A DNA stretch of 64,000 nt from Halichondria panicea (GCF_963675165.1 NC_087377.1:4712042-4776041); one strand, 5' to 3'. Numbered from the stretch's first letter, positions 24,417-33,979 are shown. The notes: generated from the letters alone by a model not told the origin. Translations and numbers: made by a program.

Positions 24417-25222
24417 GTTGAATGTAGTGAGGGACTTTGGTAGTGACCGTCACCACAGTTGGTATTGAGCTATGTGGTGAAGGACTTAGGTAGTGACCGT
24501 CACTGCGATTGGTAGTGAGGATCACCACATACACAAATCACCACCATGTAGTGATTCGCTTAGGTAGTGACCATCACCACATTTGGTAGTGACGGTCACC
24601 ACCCTGTTTTTACAGTGTGGGAATCATATCAGAAAGATATGTTAGATCGTATTATAATGTCGGTAGCTGTAGGTCACAACAATTGCGCTCTTTTGTCCTT
24701 ATATGAAAGCACAGCGAGTCTCACAATAGATGGATTCGTGCTTGGCTCTGCAAACAGTCGCTATGTCACAAAGTCTCATGTGATGGCTTGTCACCCTATC
24801 TATCCAGATCAGCTTCATCTAGCAAGAATTGAACGTTTTTGCAAGATAAACATAAAAGCATATTCCGGTGCATCTCAATGTACAAGTTTCCAAGTTTTGT
24901 CTGAATGGATTGCTTACGTCACTTTTTACGATGAGCATAATTGCAAAGTCTGGTTTGGAGGTCCTACTCAAGTTTGGGCTAGATCATTGTCTACATCTGA
25001 ATATGTTCGATTATCTAGTATAAAGAAAAGAGTGGCTTTTTGTGAAACAGACATTGACTTTGGTAGAGTAATAGGAACACAAAGGGTACTGGTAGTGTCA
25101 CTATTGTCCAACTGAATTTTTATTTTCACATGTATATATATATACGCACGGCACGTACATGCAATGGTGTAATTTTCTTTGCATCGTCCCATAATGAATT
25201 CATGGCATGGATCACTTGCAAT

Positions 25223-25228
25223 TTTATT
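25223..25228 (-). promoter_or_regulatory. Polyadenylation signal of the kinase gene
   Basis: AATAAA on the minus strand, about 70 bases past the kinase stop. The transposase stop (25115) lies 108 bases beyond it on the other strand, so the two transcripts converge and probably overlap. Confidence 0.45.
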
Positions 25229-25295
25229 AATGAGTCATGTGCAAAAGGGTAAATATTAATCACAAAATTAATTATTAATCTAAGCTAAATATAAC

Positions 25296-26478
25296 TTAAA
25301 TCTTACAAATAACATCAATTCCATTTTGCGCAGTAGGCCTGAACAAATATCTTGGAGAACGACATTTGACTGAGAAGTCATCTATGGCTTTCCTTACATG
25401 TACATCACCTCTGAGCATTTTACTCTCTAGCATTCTGATGAGAATACCACCAACAGCATACATGTCACTCATTTTGGACTGTTTTGTTAGTCCTTCGACA
25501 ACTTCAGGTGCAATATGGGAATAGCGACGGATATATTCGGCCTTTTCACTTTCAGAGAGGTGGTATCGTTTTCCTCGTTCTACTGTTGTTGCTTTCCCAA
25601 AGTCTATCACTACTAGCTGCATATACCTCCGACTTGATGAATCAGTTACCGGTGCCTCAGTAAGGCTCTCGCCAATCAAAATGTTGTTGCACTTGAGATC
25701 ATTATGTAGGACGTGAACTTCATCATGCAAATACCGCACTGCTTCCATAAGTTGGGCACAAAGTGTTAAAACTGTTTCTTTAAGCTGTTCAATCATGGTA
25801 GAGAAAGCATCAGTCAGTGTCATCGATGTAGTTCCAAAACCATGAAATTGCATTACAATCCTGAGTGGCTTCGTAGTAGTTAATACACCAAACAAGAAAG
25901 GTAGATGAGGGTGAGAAAAGCGAGCTAAGATATTTGCTTCTTTGTTAAGATCGTCTAGTAATGAGTGGGGGAGCAGTTCTTTCACAGCCACTTTTACATT
26001 ACGAAACAGCTGCATCTTAACAATACCAAATGATCCCCGACCAATATACATTTCAGTACTTTCTGTCACATCTGGTGGATCATGCAGCAAATCTTGATCG
26101 ATTTCGTGTACATGTACATTTACCTCTCTCGTGACGCTTGAGCGTGTCCGATGCAATGCCCTCTCACGTGCCATACTCTCCTTTCTCTGTTGAAGCTCCC
26201 ACCGCCACCTCTCCCAATATGATCTAGACATATTTCTATATAGCACCACATTCTTCTCCGCTTTATTCCTTAAAGCCTTTTCCTGGCTTAAATGGGCCTC
26301 AACAGCTTTTATTCTTGATTTCCTTCGCTTTTTTCTCTCGCTTCTCATTTTTCTCTTCTCTTCGAGGGTGTTAGATCGGCTATATCTTTTTTCCAGCACC
26401 TGTACTGTTCATAGTAGCACTAGAATGTGGCAAAGGAGACTCAAGCTCTGCACTTGGACTTATTGCGACCGTAGCCAT
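25296..26478 (-). CDS. TKL-like protein kinase inside the CACTA element
   Basis: A single-exon kinase with a complete catalytic domain: glycine loop IGRGSFGIV, VAVKE lysine, conserved Glu in NKEANIL, catalytic loop LHNDLKCNNILI, DFG in VIDFGKAT, APE in IAPEVVEG, and RPT near the end. The catalytic loop has HND where HRD is usual, so the activating arginine is missing; the Asp, Lys and Asn are present. In front is a highly basic coiled-coil stretch (KRKMRSERKKRRKSRIKAV) of about 100 residues. The open frame starts only at 26399, but an ATG at 26478 lies in a frame that joins it if one base of the A6 run (26387-26392) is ignored; this is a probable one-base frameshift or sequencing error. The sequence resembles TKL kinases I know from sponges. 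No introns and its place inside a transposon suggest a captured gene or retrocopy. Confidence 0.8.
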
Positions 26479-27129
26479 TTTTAATTCTAGCAAAATGAAC
26501 TTTGAACCTAAAATAATGTTCAAAAATCAACTTTGAACCTTCTGACCTTTAACACGAGGTACATATCATAACTAGCTAGCTAGCTAGCTGAGACCTTTAT
26601 CTGTACTGCACTGTACTGTATTGTGGTGCTAGTGCAGAGGAGATACTTAGCTATTTAAACTATCTCTTTGCGAGGACAAAACTCTAGGAATGTGAATTGG
26701 CAGGCTAAACCAACCTACATGTACCCCATGGCCGACCCAACGATTGCGCAATTGCTGATCCGGACAGGATCCACTGTGAAAATTGTGAGTGATTAATAAT
26801 TATTACTACTATACTATTATACTATACAACAGTTGTTAAGGAAGGGCTGCATTGAGGGAATGGAGAAGAGAGTAATTCACCCCCGCCCCCCTACGATCTG
26901 GCAGATTCATTAATAGGCACCTAAATTGCACCAGAATCGATCTAAGGCCCTCAAATTAAGCCCCCAGACCCTTCTAGTTTGGCTTTCACTGTGAAACGTA
27001 CAGTTCGCGGATATCTTAGTTCGCCCCCCTTTCATTTGCCCCCCCCCCCCTGTCCTAAAATCCTCAAATGAAAGTCCTGGATGCAGCCCTGTATGCCAAA
27101 CATTACAGCAGTCGTTTTCTTTTTGTGTG
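26479..27129. other. Region between the kinase start and the second minisatellite
   Basis: It probably holds the kinase promoter. A divergent exon-like segment at 26728-26784 reads MADPTIAQLLIRTGSTVKI and ends at GTGAGTG. A possible next exon begins after ATACAACAG near 26832 (LLRKGCIEGMEKR). C-rich runs (26881-26892, 27023-27050) and AGCTAGCTAGCTAGCTAG (26572-26589) follow no recognised family. No gene is established. Confidence 0.3.
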
Positions 27130-27192
27130 TGTATGTCCTATCTTTTGGCAGTGCATATTGTCAAGATGTCTCATCTTTTGGCAATCTGTTAA

Positions 27193-27223
<31 letters not shown>

Positions 27224-27680
27224 TTAATGTACTGCAAAGATGTCCCATCTTTTGGCAGTACATATTGTCAAGATGTCTCATCTTTTGGCAATCTGTTAAC
27301 GTTTATGTGTGTGTGTTTTTAATGCACTGCAAAGATGTCCCATCTTTTGGCAGTACATATTGTGAAGATGCTTTTGGCAATCTGTTAACGTTTGTGTGTG
27401 TGTGTGTTTAATGTACTGCAAAGATGTCCCATCTTCTGGCAGTGCATATTGTCAAGATGTCTCATCTTTTGGCAATCTGTTAACGTTTGTGTGTGTGTGT
27501 GGGTGTGTGTCCCATCTTTTGGCAGTACATATTGTCAAGATGTCTCATCTTTTGGCAATCTGTTAACGTTTGTGTGTGTGTGTGTGTGTTTTTTTAATGT
27601 ACTGCAAAGATGTCCCATCTTCTGGCAGCGCATATTGTCAAGATGTCTCATCTTTTGGCAGTTTGTGTGTGTGTTTTGAT
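27130..27680 (+). repeat. Second minisatellite, about 5-6 units of 82-107 bp
   Basis: Units contain AAGATGTCTCATCTTTTGGCA, CTGTTAACGTTTGTGTG and AAAGATGTCCCATCTTTTGGCA, separated by (GT)n runs of varying length. The paired GATG...CATC cores are clearly related to those of the minisatellite at 9093-10070, although the rest of the unit differs. Confidence 0.85.
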
Positions 27681-28170
27681 ATATACGATTCTTTTGTGAA
27701 TGAATTACCAGCATGCAATTTTCGCCACACCCAGATTGGACTAAAAGATTGTGAATGCTGCCTGCCACAAGCAACAAAAGTAGCTCTCATTATCTCAGTT
27801 AATTTTTATAATGTTAATCCATGTAGATCATTGATCATCTTTATATACTTTTTGTCGTAAACAATTCATCAAGCGCAGACGCATACGTAACTATACACAT
27901 AATTATAGATAAATGTAAAACACCCAGTGAAAGTCACGAATTCATTTGCATTGTAAACTTGCTGAAAACTTGCTGTAAACTAGATGTGCCCAGTTTACAA
28001 TCATGTACATCAAATAACAAGTTTACTGTTTGGGAATCTACCTTGTAGTCTTCGTGCCACAGTTTACTTGCATGTAAACTAATCCTATTTGTATATCTCT
28101 GTAAACTATGATGTACATATCAAGTCTACAAAAATGTATATTGCTGTACACTACCCTATCTGGCCCTGTG

Positions 28171-28800
28171 TTGTTGTTGACAGTTTCAATCAGCTTGGTA
28201 GTGATTCACACTCCCTAATAAAGTGTTGACATTGTGTCATCTAGTAGTGGGAATCACTATAACACTTATTGTAGCTAATTAGTGATAATTATATTGATAT
28301 TTTTATTTGTTCCTGTATAAATAGCCATGCTGCGCTTCTGCGCAAAAAGTTGATACAGTTTTCCTGGGCTTTGGCTTTTAATAGAATGATCCCTCACATA
28401 CTTATATGCAGATAGTTAGGTACTTCGGTAATAGATTTGCTGAATCAGCGATTATCAGCAGGCACTCGACTGAGACAACGTGAAGTATTGCATATCTTGC
28501 CGTTGCTAGGCTACACCATCAGTATCGTGACCTCAAGGTCAGTGCAATTGAACCTCTTTATAACGGACACGTTTGAGGAACAAAATTTTAGCTGTACACA
28601 AACTGTTCATTTAGGACCTGGTCTTTATTATTATATCATATAGACTATATGATGCACAGTTTGTCTGTTTGATGCAAAAAAAAGAACCTAATAACTGAAT
28701 TTGAAGATAGCTGTTATATACTGTCTCTACTGATCTAAACCCAAACTAATCTCAAGCCTACTCACCAAGGAGCTCGCTTTGTTTCAAGTCTACTCACCAA
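28171..28800. other. Spacer between the CACTA element and the non-LTR remnant
   Basis: Starts with the TTG target duplication in a TTG triplet run. GTAGTGATTCAC/GTAGTGGGAATCACTAT motifs (28199-28260) resemble the subterminal repeats of the nested element, perhaps a relic of a related end. A short direct repeat (CTACTCACCAAGGAGCTCG) lies at 28758-28808. No gene is seen. Confidence 0.4.
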
Positions 28801-28823
28801 GGAGCTCGAGGCTGCACTGAAAG

Positions 28824-29460
28824 ATGAAGTTGGAGAAATGGACTCTATTTTTGTTTTTTCTGGTATGGCTCTCACGCCTAAGCACGCTCAAGGATGGTCC
28901 ACCAGGCGCATGTAGTATGTTCTCAAGCTGTATGTTAACTCTACCTGCTGGACAGTCCCAGAGATCTACTTTCAGGAGATCAAGTAAAATCTCTCAGTCT
29001 TTGGGCTCTAATTGGAACCTAAACAAAGCACACAAACTCTACTTCCTAGTTATCCTTGTTCTCTCTGGCGATATTCAGTCTAACCCTGGCCCTGTTGTCA
29101 ATTGGAAGTACCCTTGTGGAAAATGCAACTGTTCTGTAAAGACCAACCAAGCTGGAATCATGTGTGAAGTCTGCTATGCATGGCACCACTGCAAATGTGT
29201 CTGCATTGATGATTCTGAGTATCACAGGCTCCAGTTGTCTGATGAAGCATGGTGTTGCTCCTCTTGCTTCAGGACAGCCTTGCCGTTCCATGACTCATCA
29301 ACACTAAACTCTACCATCAGCTCAACCTCTTGCTCTACCTCAGACTCTATTTCTTCCTCACTCGCCAGTTCTCATGGAAGGGACTGCACAATTGTGTACA
29401 CTAACTGTCGCTCCCAAAATGGATATCCTTCGTACCCATGCTGCCTCCTTTTATTTGGAG
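28824..29460 (+). mobile_element. 5' fragment of a non-LTR retrotransposon (CR1/L2-like)
   Basis: The open frame begins with a hydrophobic stretch (WTLFLFFLVWLSRL), then carries LSGDIQSNPGP, a 2A-like ribosome-skipping motif of the D-x-x-x-NPGP type (canonical Glu replaced by Gln). A PHD-type zinc finger follows (CGKCNCSVKTNQAGIMCEVC, WHHCKC, WCCSSCF), then a serine-rich linker. The last recognisable piece, IVYTNCRS, is the start of an apurinic endonuclease-like domain. After it the sequence shifts frame (KMDILRTHAASF is read in another frame) and homology stops near 29450. The rest of the endonuclease and the reverse transcriptase are absent. 2A-like motifs and PHD fingers are known from CR1/L2-type elements of marine invertebrates. 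The frame runs open to 29540 by chance. Confidence 0.7.
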
Positions 29461-29639
29461 CACCCCCCTTTAGAGAGGGTTCAAAGGTTACGCCGACAAT
29501 GACAACTGTAGATCAATTTGGAGCAGTTCCTTTTAGCTGAATTTTTATATTAATTTTAGTGTTTAGTATTATTATAAGTGTTGTTTTGTGTGTAGTAGGA
29601 TCATAATTATGACTCCGACTATTGACTGTGTGCATAATA

Positions 29640-29880
29640 TACCTTATAGCGCGAAATTTTCGAGGGGCTTAATTTTCGCGGATTTCGTGGGTTAGAATTC
29701 TACAAAAAAATTAAGTCCACAAAAAGTGTTCTTTAATTAGAATTACCTGCTATCATCAAAGATTTAAAGGCGTGGCTTCCGGTAAGCAGTCATTCCGCGA
29801 ACATTGTGCAACGAAATGGTTTTTAGAGGCCAATCCACACTAGAAATATAAGTGCCTCAAAAATTTCGCGCTATACGGTA
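29640..29880. mobile_element. MITE with TATAGCGCGAAATTTT termini
   Basis: The left end TACCTTATAGCGCGAAATTTT is matched in inverse by AAATTTCGCGCTATACGGTA at the right, about 25 bp with a few mismatches. It is 241 bp and non-coding. A related TTTCG / ACGGTA end is found near 31741-31822 and 14175-14215. Confidence 0.7.
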
Positions 29881-29924
29881 ATATGTAATGCTTAACTTTA
29901 CCGTATTGAAATACAGAAAGAGGG

Positions 29925-30183
29925 TGTGGCACTTTGCTTGTACTAAGAATGGGGTAAGTGGCCGGAATGTAACACCTCTGAAAAAGGGGAGGATCTGAGC
30001 AATGATTATGTTTACTGAGAAACAAGGAAAGGGGCGAAATTGACAGAGCAATGTTTGTGTGTTTGAACAAAGCTTCGATTGAAGTCACGTTTTTGTGGCC
30101 GGAAGGGCCCTTGATACGAGGTGGCACTTTGCTTTGTACTGAGAAACAAGGGGTGAATTTGACAGAGTTTGAACAAAGCTTCA
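29925..30183 (+). promoter_or_regulatory. Upstream region of the ankyrin gene, internally duplicated
   Basis: The blocks GGTGGCACTTTGCTT, CTGAGAAACAAGG, ATTTGACAGAG and TTTGAACAAAGCTTC each appear twice, about 120 bp apart, directly before the probable ATG at 30184. I infer a 5' UTR/promoter segment that was duplicated in tandem. Confidence 0.4.
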
Positions 30184-32334
30184 ATGGCTACTGAACAAGA
30201 CTCAGAGTGAGTGAACATGTAGACTATGATTACTACTCATGGTAGCACCTTGTGATTGCATGGAGGGAGGCTCATTCCATTAGTAGAGTCAGAGCAGGCT
30301 AGCTATGATCAGAGGTGGAACACTGTACAGCAAAGTGACAGCTGGATATGTGCATGGTGTCACTTGCATAAACTATATACTGACACATAATTTATCAAGT
30401 AATTCTCTGTATGACTGACCCCCCAACCATCTATTTTGTACAGTGCTCTAGCCGAGGACTTACACGAGGCTGTATGCAATAATGACGTCACCCAAGTTAG
30501 GTCCCTGTTGGGACAGGGGGCAGACCCCAACCACCAGCTCTACTGGAGTGATGACGAGTGGGCGTTTAAGTTGCCTCCATTACACTATGCTTGCTATGAG
30601 GGCTACCTTGAGATTGTGAAGACACTTGTTACTCATGGAGCTCGTACTGATAAAGGTGATGGGAGTGACAACAGTACTCCACTTCACTGGGCATGCCGGG
30701 AAGGTCATAAAGAGATAGTGCAGTACTTGATCCAGGAGGTTAGATGCAGCACTGGTAAGTAGTCATTATAATTATTTGTAATTGTTTCTTATGGTATCTG
30801 AATTATATACATGTACTGTGTAGCAGTATCAATTTTATCAGTAATTTAATAATTATTTGCGATGTAGTAGTCGTAGTACTGGTAAGTAGTCGTTGTGTAT
30901 GTGAAGTTTTCATACCATGCATACAGCGGAAAGTATAGTGTTACATTTCAATTTCGAATAATTATTTGCAATGTACGTACACTTGTTTGAAATACATAAA
31001 CATTTTGCTGTACGGTTGCCATAGTAATATCTGTTAAAAATATATGTGTGGTAGTTGAACTGTGTTCCACAACAGATGTGAGGAATAATGATAACGAGAC
31101 TTCTCTTCACTCTGCTTGTGCGGGAGGAAGTAAAGACCTGGTACAGTATCTGGTGGAGGAAGTGAAGATGGATGTTGGTAAGATTTAGTGTGCTCTTCGG
31201 ATATCTGTGTATTTCGTTCCCATGCTTCTCTAAGACAAAGAGTCTACTAACATAATTATTGGTACACCAATAGAGCAAGCCATGCCGGTTCCATTGATAC
31301 CTTTTTTGTTTTCGTAGGACAAATGGTTGTGGTACAATCACGTGTTTTGTAGACCCCAATAATACCTGGAATGTTAGACAAAAAATGAGTATTCTACTTC
31401 TTAGCGTATAAATACTTGTAGTTGTGTAAACTGTTAGTAGAGGGTATGAATGTTCGCGGATGGACCTCTACAAAGGATTTTGCGGATTTTATTTTCGTGG
31501 TCTGAGTTCCAGCCTTCTGGCGCATGCTCACATCAACATGCAGCTGTACCTCCACACCGTTAGCAGGCCTAGAATGTGTGAATGTCCTCCACCTCTAGCA
31601 GAACGTTTGCTGTGCAGGCCATGGTCAAGTAGACGTAGCAAGCTAGCTGGCTCTACCGGCGTCCATGTCTCTCTATTCCTTTTTTATTATCGATAGGTGT
31701 GGTAATAATATTGAATACGCCTATACTATTCAATAAGATATAACATTTCGTGGGTATAAATTTTCGCGATACAGGCTCAATCTGCAAAAACTGCAAACAT
31801 TTATACCCTCGAAATATACGGTACATTACATGTGAGGAAAGTGGATCACTCCCATAATGTTAGGGATATTCCCCTGGCCCCACCCACTAACTTCTATATA
31901 ATGTGCAGTCAATACTACAGTCATAGTTGTGTGACTGAGTATGCAAAGACAACGTATATAAAGCCACCCAGAATTCACGGGGGCACATGTCCTATTTCCC
32001 CGTATAGTGTTCATTATAATATTTCTATTAAATCAGTAATTCTGATTGTCCTGGAGTGTTATAGCTGAAGTCACGTATCACTAGCCAATAATGCACAAAT
32101 GTGACAGTATGTATTCATTTGGTGTTTCTTAAGCTATGTCAACATTGCTGGTTGTGTTTGCAGGCACTCCATTGACTGAGGAAAACTCCGATGCTCTAGA
32201 AAAGATGCTCCTAGACAATAAAATCAAAGGATTTGCTTTGACTGGTGAAAGGACATACAAGGCAGTTGAACGCCACCTTCAGGAGCTCGGACACAGAGAA
32301 CTAGCAGCCAACCTGAGGGCAAACCTCGACAAAG
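30184..32334 (+). CDS. Ankyrin-repeat gene or N-terminal exons of the GTPase gene
   Basis: Exons are 30184-30206 (MATEQDS, donor GTGAGT), 30444-30754, 31076-31177 and 32164-32334; phases match at every junction. Exons 2 and 3 encode about three ankyrin repeats: DLHEAVCNNDVTQVRSLLGQ, PLHYACYEGYLEIVKTLV, TPLHWACREGHKEIVQYLI and TSLHSACAGGSKDLVQYLV. Exon 4 adds 57 residues of a helical region I do not recognise (TPLTEENSDALEKMLLDN). It ends at GTGGGT in phase 1, the same phase as the acceptor of the GTPase exon at 37745, so both could belong to one transcript of about 2,160 codons. Alternatively the gene stops shortly after an acceptor near 32598. Ankyrin repeats imply protein binding. Confidence 0.7.
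31439..31811. mobile_element. Possible MITE in ankyrin-gene intron 3
   Basis: AGAGGGTATGAATGTTCGC at the left is matched in inverse by AACATTTATACCCTCG at the right with a few mismatches; TTTTCGTGG/TTTCGTGGGT blocks lie inside. No target duplication was established. Confidence 0.35.
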
Positions 32335-32370
32335 GTGGGTAGTAGTTAGTAAGAGCTGTGGGTAGTAGTA

Positions 32371-33205
32371 CAGTAGCCCTCATATAAAAGTTCTCGTTGT
32401 GTTTCAGTTGCACGTAACGTTCCGTTTTTACGGAGTCAGAAAACGCTAACTAAACGATTGCGTATTATTCATAAACGCACCGTAATTACGTACACCGGTC
32501 TAGGAGAAAAAACGGGTGGAATTTGATGAGTTAGCAATAATAATTTTTATTTATTCTGTACGTACTAAGCAAGCTACAAATGTACTAACTTCTCTAGTGT
32601 AATCCAGGGGCATACAAATAGCACTGGGAATACTGCAGAACTTACATGCAAGGCTGGAAGAAGTAGTAGCAAGTCAACCGGATCTCTCAGTCTGGAATCT
32701 TAGATACAGCTACATTATATTATGATCTGATTGTACTATTACTTTTGTTGAACACTTCATTATAAATTATACACTATCGTATATACAATGTCCTGTATCA
32801 TTAAAACATCATGTCAAATGAAGAATAACAAATTCATGTACAGTGCTATAAATATAAATATAAATGTTCAAACTGAATGTCAGTAATTATTCTAACTAGA
32901 TCTAGCTCTCGCCTTGACCTTGCTTCTTAGGGATTCTGTACTTGCTCCGTAGCTGTTTGTGAAGGATGAGGATTCTTTGTTTAGTAGAACAGTTCACCAG
33001 CTTGATTTCTTGGAACACTATAGCCAGCTAGCTACGGAGCGAATCATGCAGCTACACATGCGAACGTTATTTCAGAATTAAAACGGGTATTTCCATACCG
33101 TATTAAATTTTAATGAGCTGGCTTCCGTTTTCATTCCGTTTCTACGCGAACCGTTGTACGCAAATTGAACGGTACGGAACGGGAACTTTTATATGAGGGC
33201 TACTG
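32371..33205. mobile_element. Mariner-type non-autonomous element, 835 bp
   Basis: CAGTAGCCCTCATATAAAAG at 32371-32390 is inverted at the right end (CTTTTATATGAGGGCTACTG, ending 33205). TA flanks both sides (32369-32370, 33206-33207). Inside each end CCGTTT/AACGG motifs are frequent. No transposase is present. A splice-acceptor-like site with open frames near 32598-32700 lies inside it and could give the ankyrin gene an alternative last exon. Confidence 0.75.
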
Positions 33206-33814
33206 TAGGTGGGTTGCTGTATTGAAGTTATACTTGCCTGTGTTGAATATTGCATTGCATGAAGCCCCTCAAGATAAAAGGAGGGACATAATATTTTAAC
33301 ACCATAACTTTCGTACTGTTGATCTAATCTGAAAAAGACTTTCAAATTAATGATGTGCTTATACTTATTTATAGATAAATAGCACGAGGGCATAACGTAA
33401 TAACGAGACTTATATATTAGCCGTGGTTATATTGAGTTCATTCTTTTTGCATTCCCTAGGCCACATTTAATGATTTCATACCTAAATTGATACCACAATA
33501 AAAATTATGTTGTGAATGCAGTATCTTATAAAGGGTAATAGGTTGGTGGTGCATTAGGTAAACACTGCCGACCATGCGTGTGCATGTACAGTATCAGAGG
33601 AGGTGCTAGCCTCGATCCCAATTCTGCGCATGTGTCACATTTTTATTGTATTTGTGGTCGGCAAAAATATTCAATAATCGAAATTTGTACACAGAAAATG
33701 CACAGAGTGAGTACACAACAGAGCACATAGAGAGCTGCTTCACAAGGGCCTAGGGAGTTGTCAGTTGTGCTGCAGCACGATTACAGTGACCCAGGGCAAC
33801 TTCAGGATGATTGA
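33206..33814. other. Spacer before a possible first exon
   Basis: 33490-33580 resembles 40-145 (ACCACAATAA, CAGTATCTTATAAAGG, GGTTGGTGGTGCATTAGG), the sequence just after GTPase exon 1. The rest shows no gene; 33600-33720 could be promoter. Confidence 0.4.
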
Positions 33815-33979
33815 ATGCCTTCAAATTACGTTTCAAAAAGATTTAGCAAGCTGCTGGACTTCTCTGATTCTAGGCCCCAACTCGTAACTCAGTTAAATTT
33901 TGCTTTAGAAAACGTAGATTCTCTTGATGCCTCTCAGCTACCCAACAACGCTCGAACGAGCAGGTCATACTCCAGTCCT
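33815..33979 (+). CDS. Possible 55-codon first exon
   Basis: An ATG opens MPSNYVSKRFSKLLDFSDSR... and ends exactly at GTGAGTATAGG, a near-consensus donor, after 55 codons (phase 0). The frame stays open beyond the donor, to 34246. It could be the first exon of a GTPase-gene isoform, but the phase does not match the acceptor at 37745 without an intervening exon, and none was found. The product is not recognised. Confidence 0.3.

Larger units (their letters stand above)
19637..24617. mobile_element. Nested CACTA-like element in the transposase
   Basis: The ends are CACTGTAAAAAC (19637-19648) and its inverse GTTTTTACAGTG (24606-24617). Flanking TG occurs on both sides (19635-19636, 24618-24619). 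Imperfect copies of GTAGTGACCGTCACC and its inverse crowd 19650-19800 and 24430-24600, typical subterminal repeats of CACTA elements. The interior, about 4.6 kb, has no transposase and no convincing gene. It holds a (CAGA)n/(CA)n microsatellite, dispersed-repeat pieces (20630-20960, 22155-22510) and AT-rich sequence. It is a non-autonomous element that could use a related transposase. In the right copy it starts at 59579 and is cut by the window end. Confidence 0.82.
13353..25115 (+). pseudogene. Tnp2-type (CACTA) transposase, interrupted and frameshifted
   Basis: Exons are 13353-13581 (zinc-finger-like CEHCNEKISKALYYQH), 13638-13732 and 14267-14435 (acidic, then FILMWQTLFNT), and 17748-19636, continued at 24620-25115 after a nested insertion; phases match at each junction. 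The long exon holds CPKCHTTY, a Tnp2 core (DWFQPFKHSPYSAGAIY, NLPRRVRYLTENVLLVG, CSRCLKPFP, DPMHNLLLGTAKHVLSVW) and a C-terminal region ending RVLVVSLLSN. This matches the metazoan Tnp2/DUF4218-like transposases that cut CACTA-type ends. Two lesions are visible. A frameshift near 19337-19345 follows HLMECVLD, and the conserved FGLVYSFWLFSFERLNG continues in another frame. The 4,981-bp nested element is the second. Removing the element and one TG restores the frame exactly. Non-functional as it stands. Confidence 0.8.
11252..28170 (+). mobile_element. 16.9-kb CACTA/EnSpm-type DNA transposon carrying a kinase gene
   Basis: A perfect 26-bp terminal inverted repeat starting CACAGGGCCAGATAGGG lies at 11252-11277 and inverted at 28145-28170. 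The flanks are TTG on both sides (11249-11251, 28171-28173), a 3-bp target-site duplication typical of CACTA elements. GTAAACT, GTGTAC and TGTACA motifs cluster over about 250 bp inside each end (11270-11520 and 27940-28145). Contents: minus-strand accessory gene (11817-13014), plus-strand Tnp2-type transposase (13353-25115), a nested element (19637-24617), a minus-strand kinase (25296-26478) and a minisatellite. Perfect TIRs point to recent movement, though the transposase is now broken. The right copy starts at 51194. Confidence 0.87.

Noticed and set aside
29840..30218. Minus-strand frames of 64-114 codons upstream of the ankyrin gene
   Set aside because: They overlap a MITE end and a tandem-duplicated upstream region; the apparent similarity between the frames reflects that duplication.
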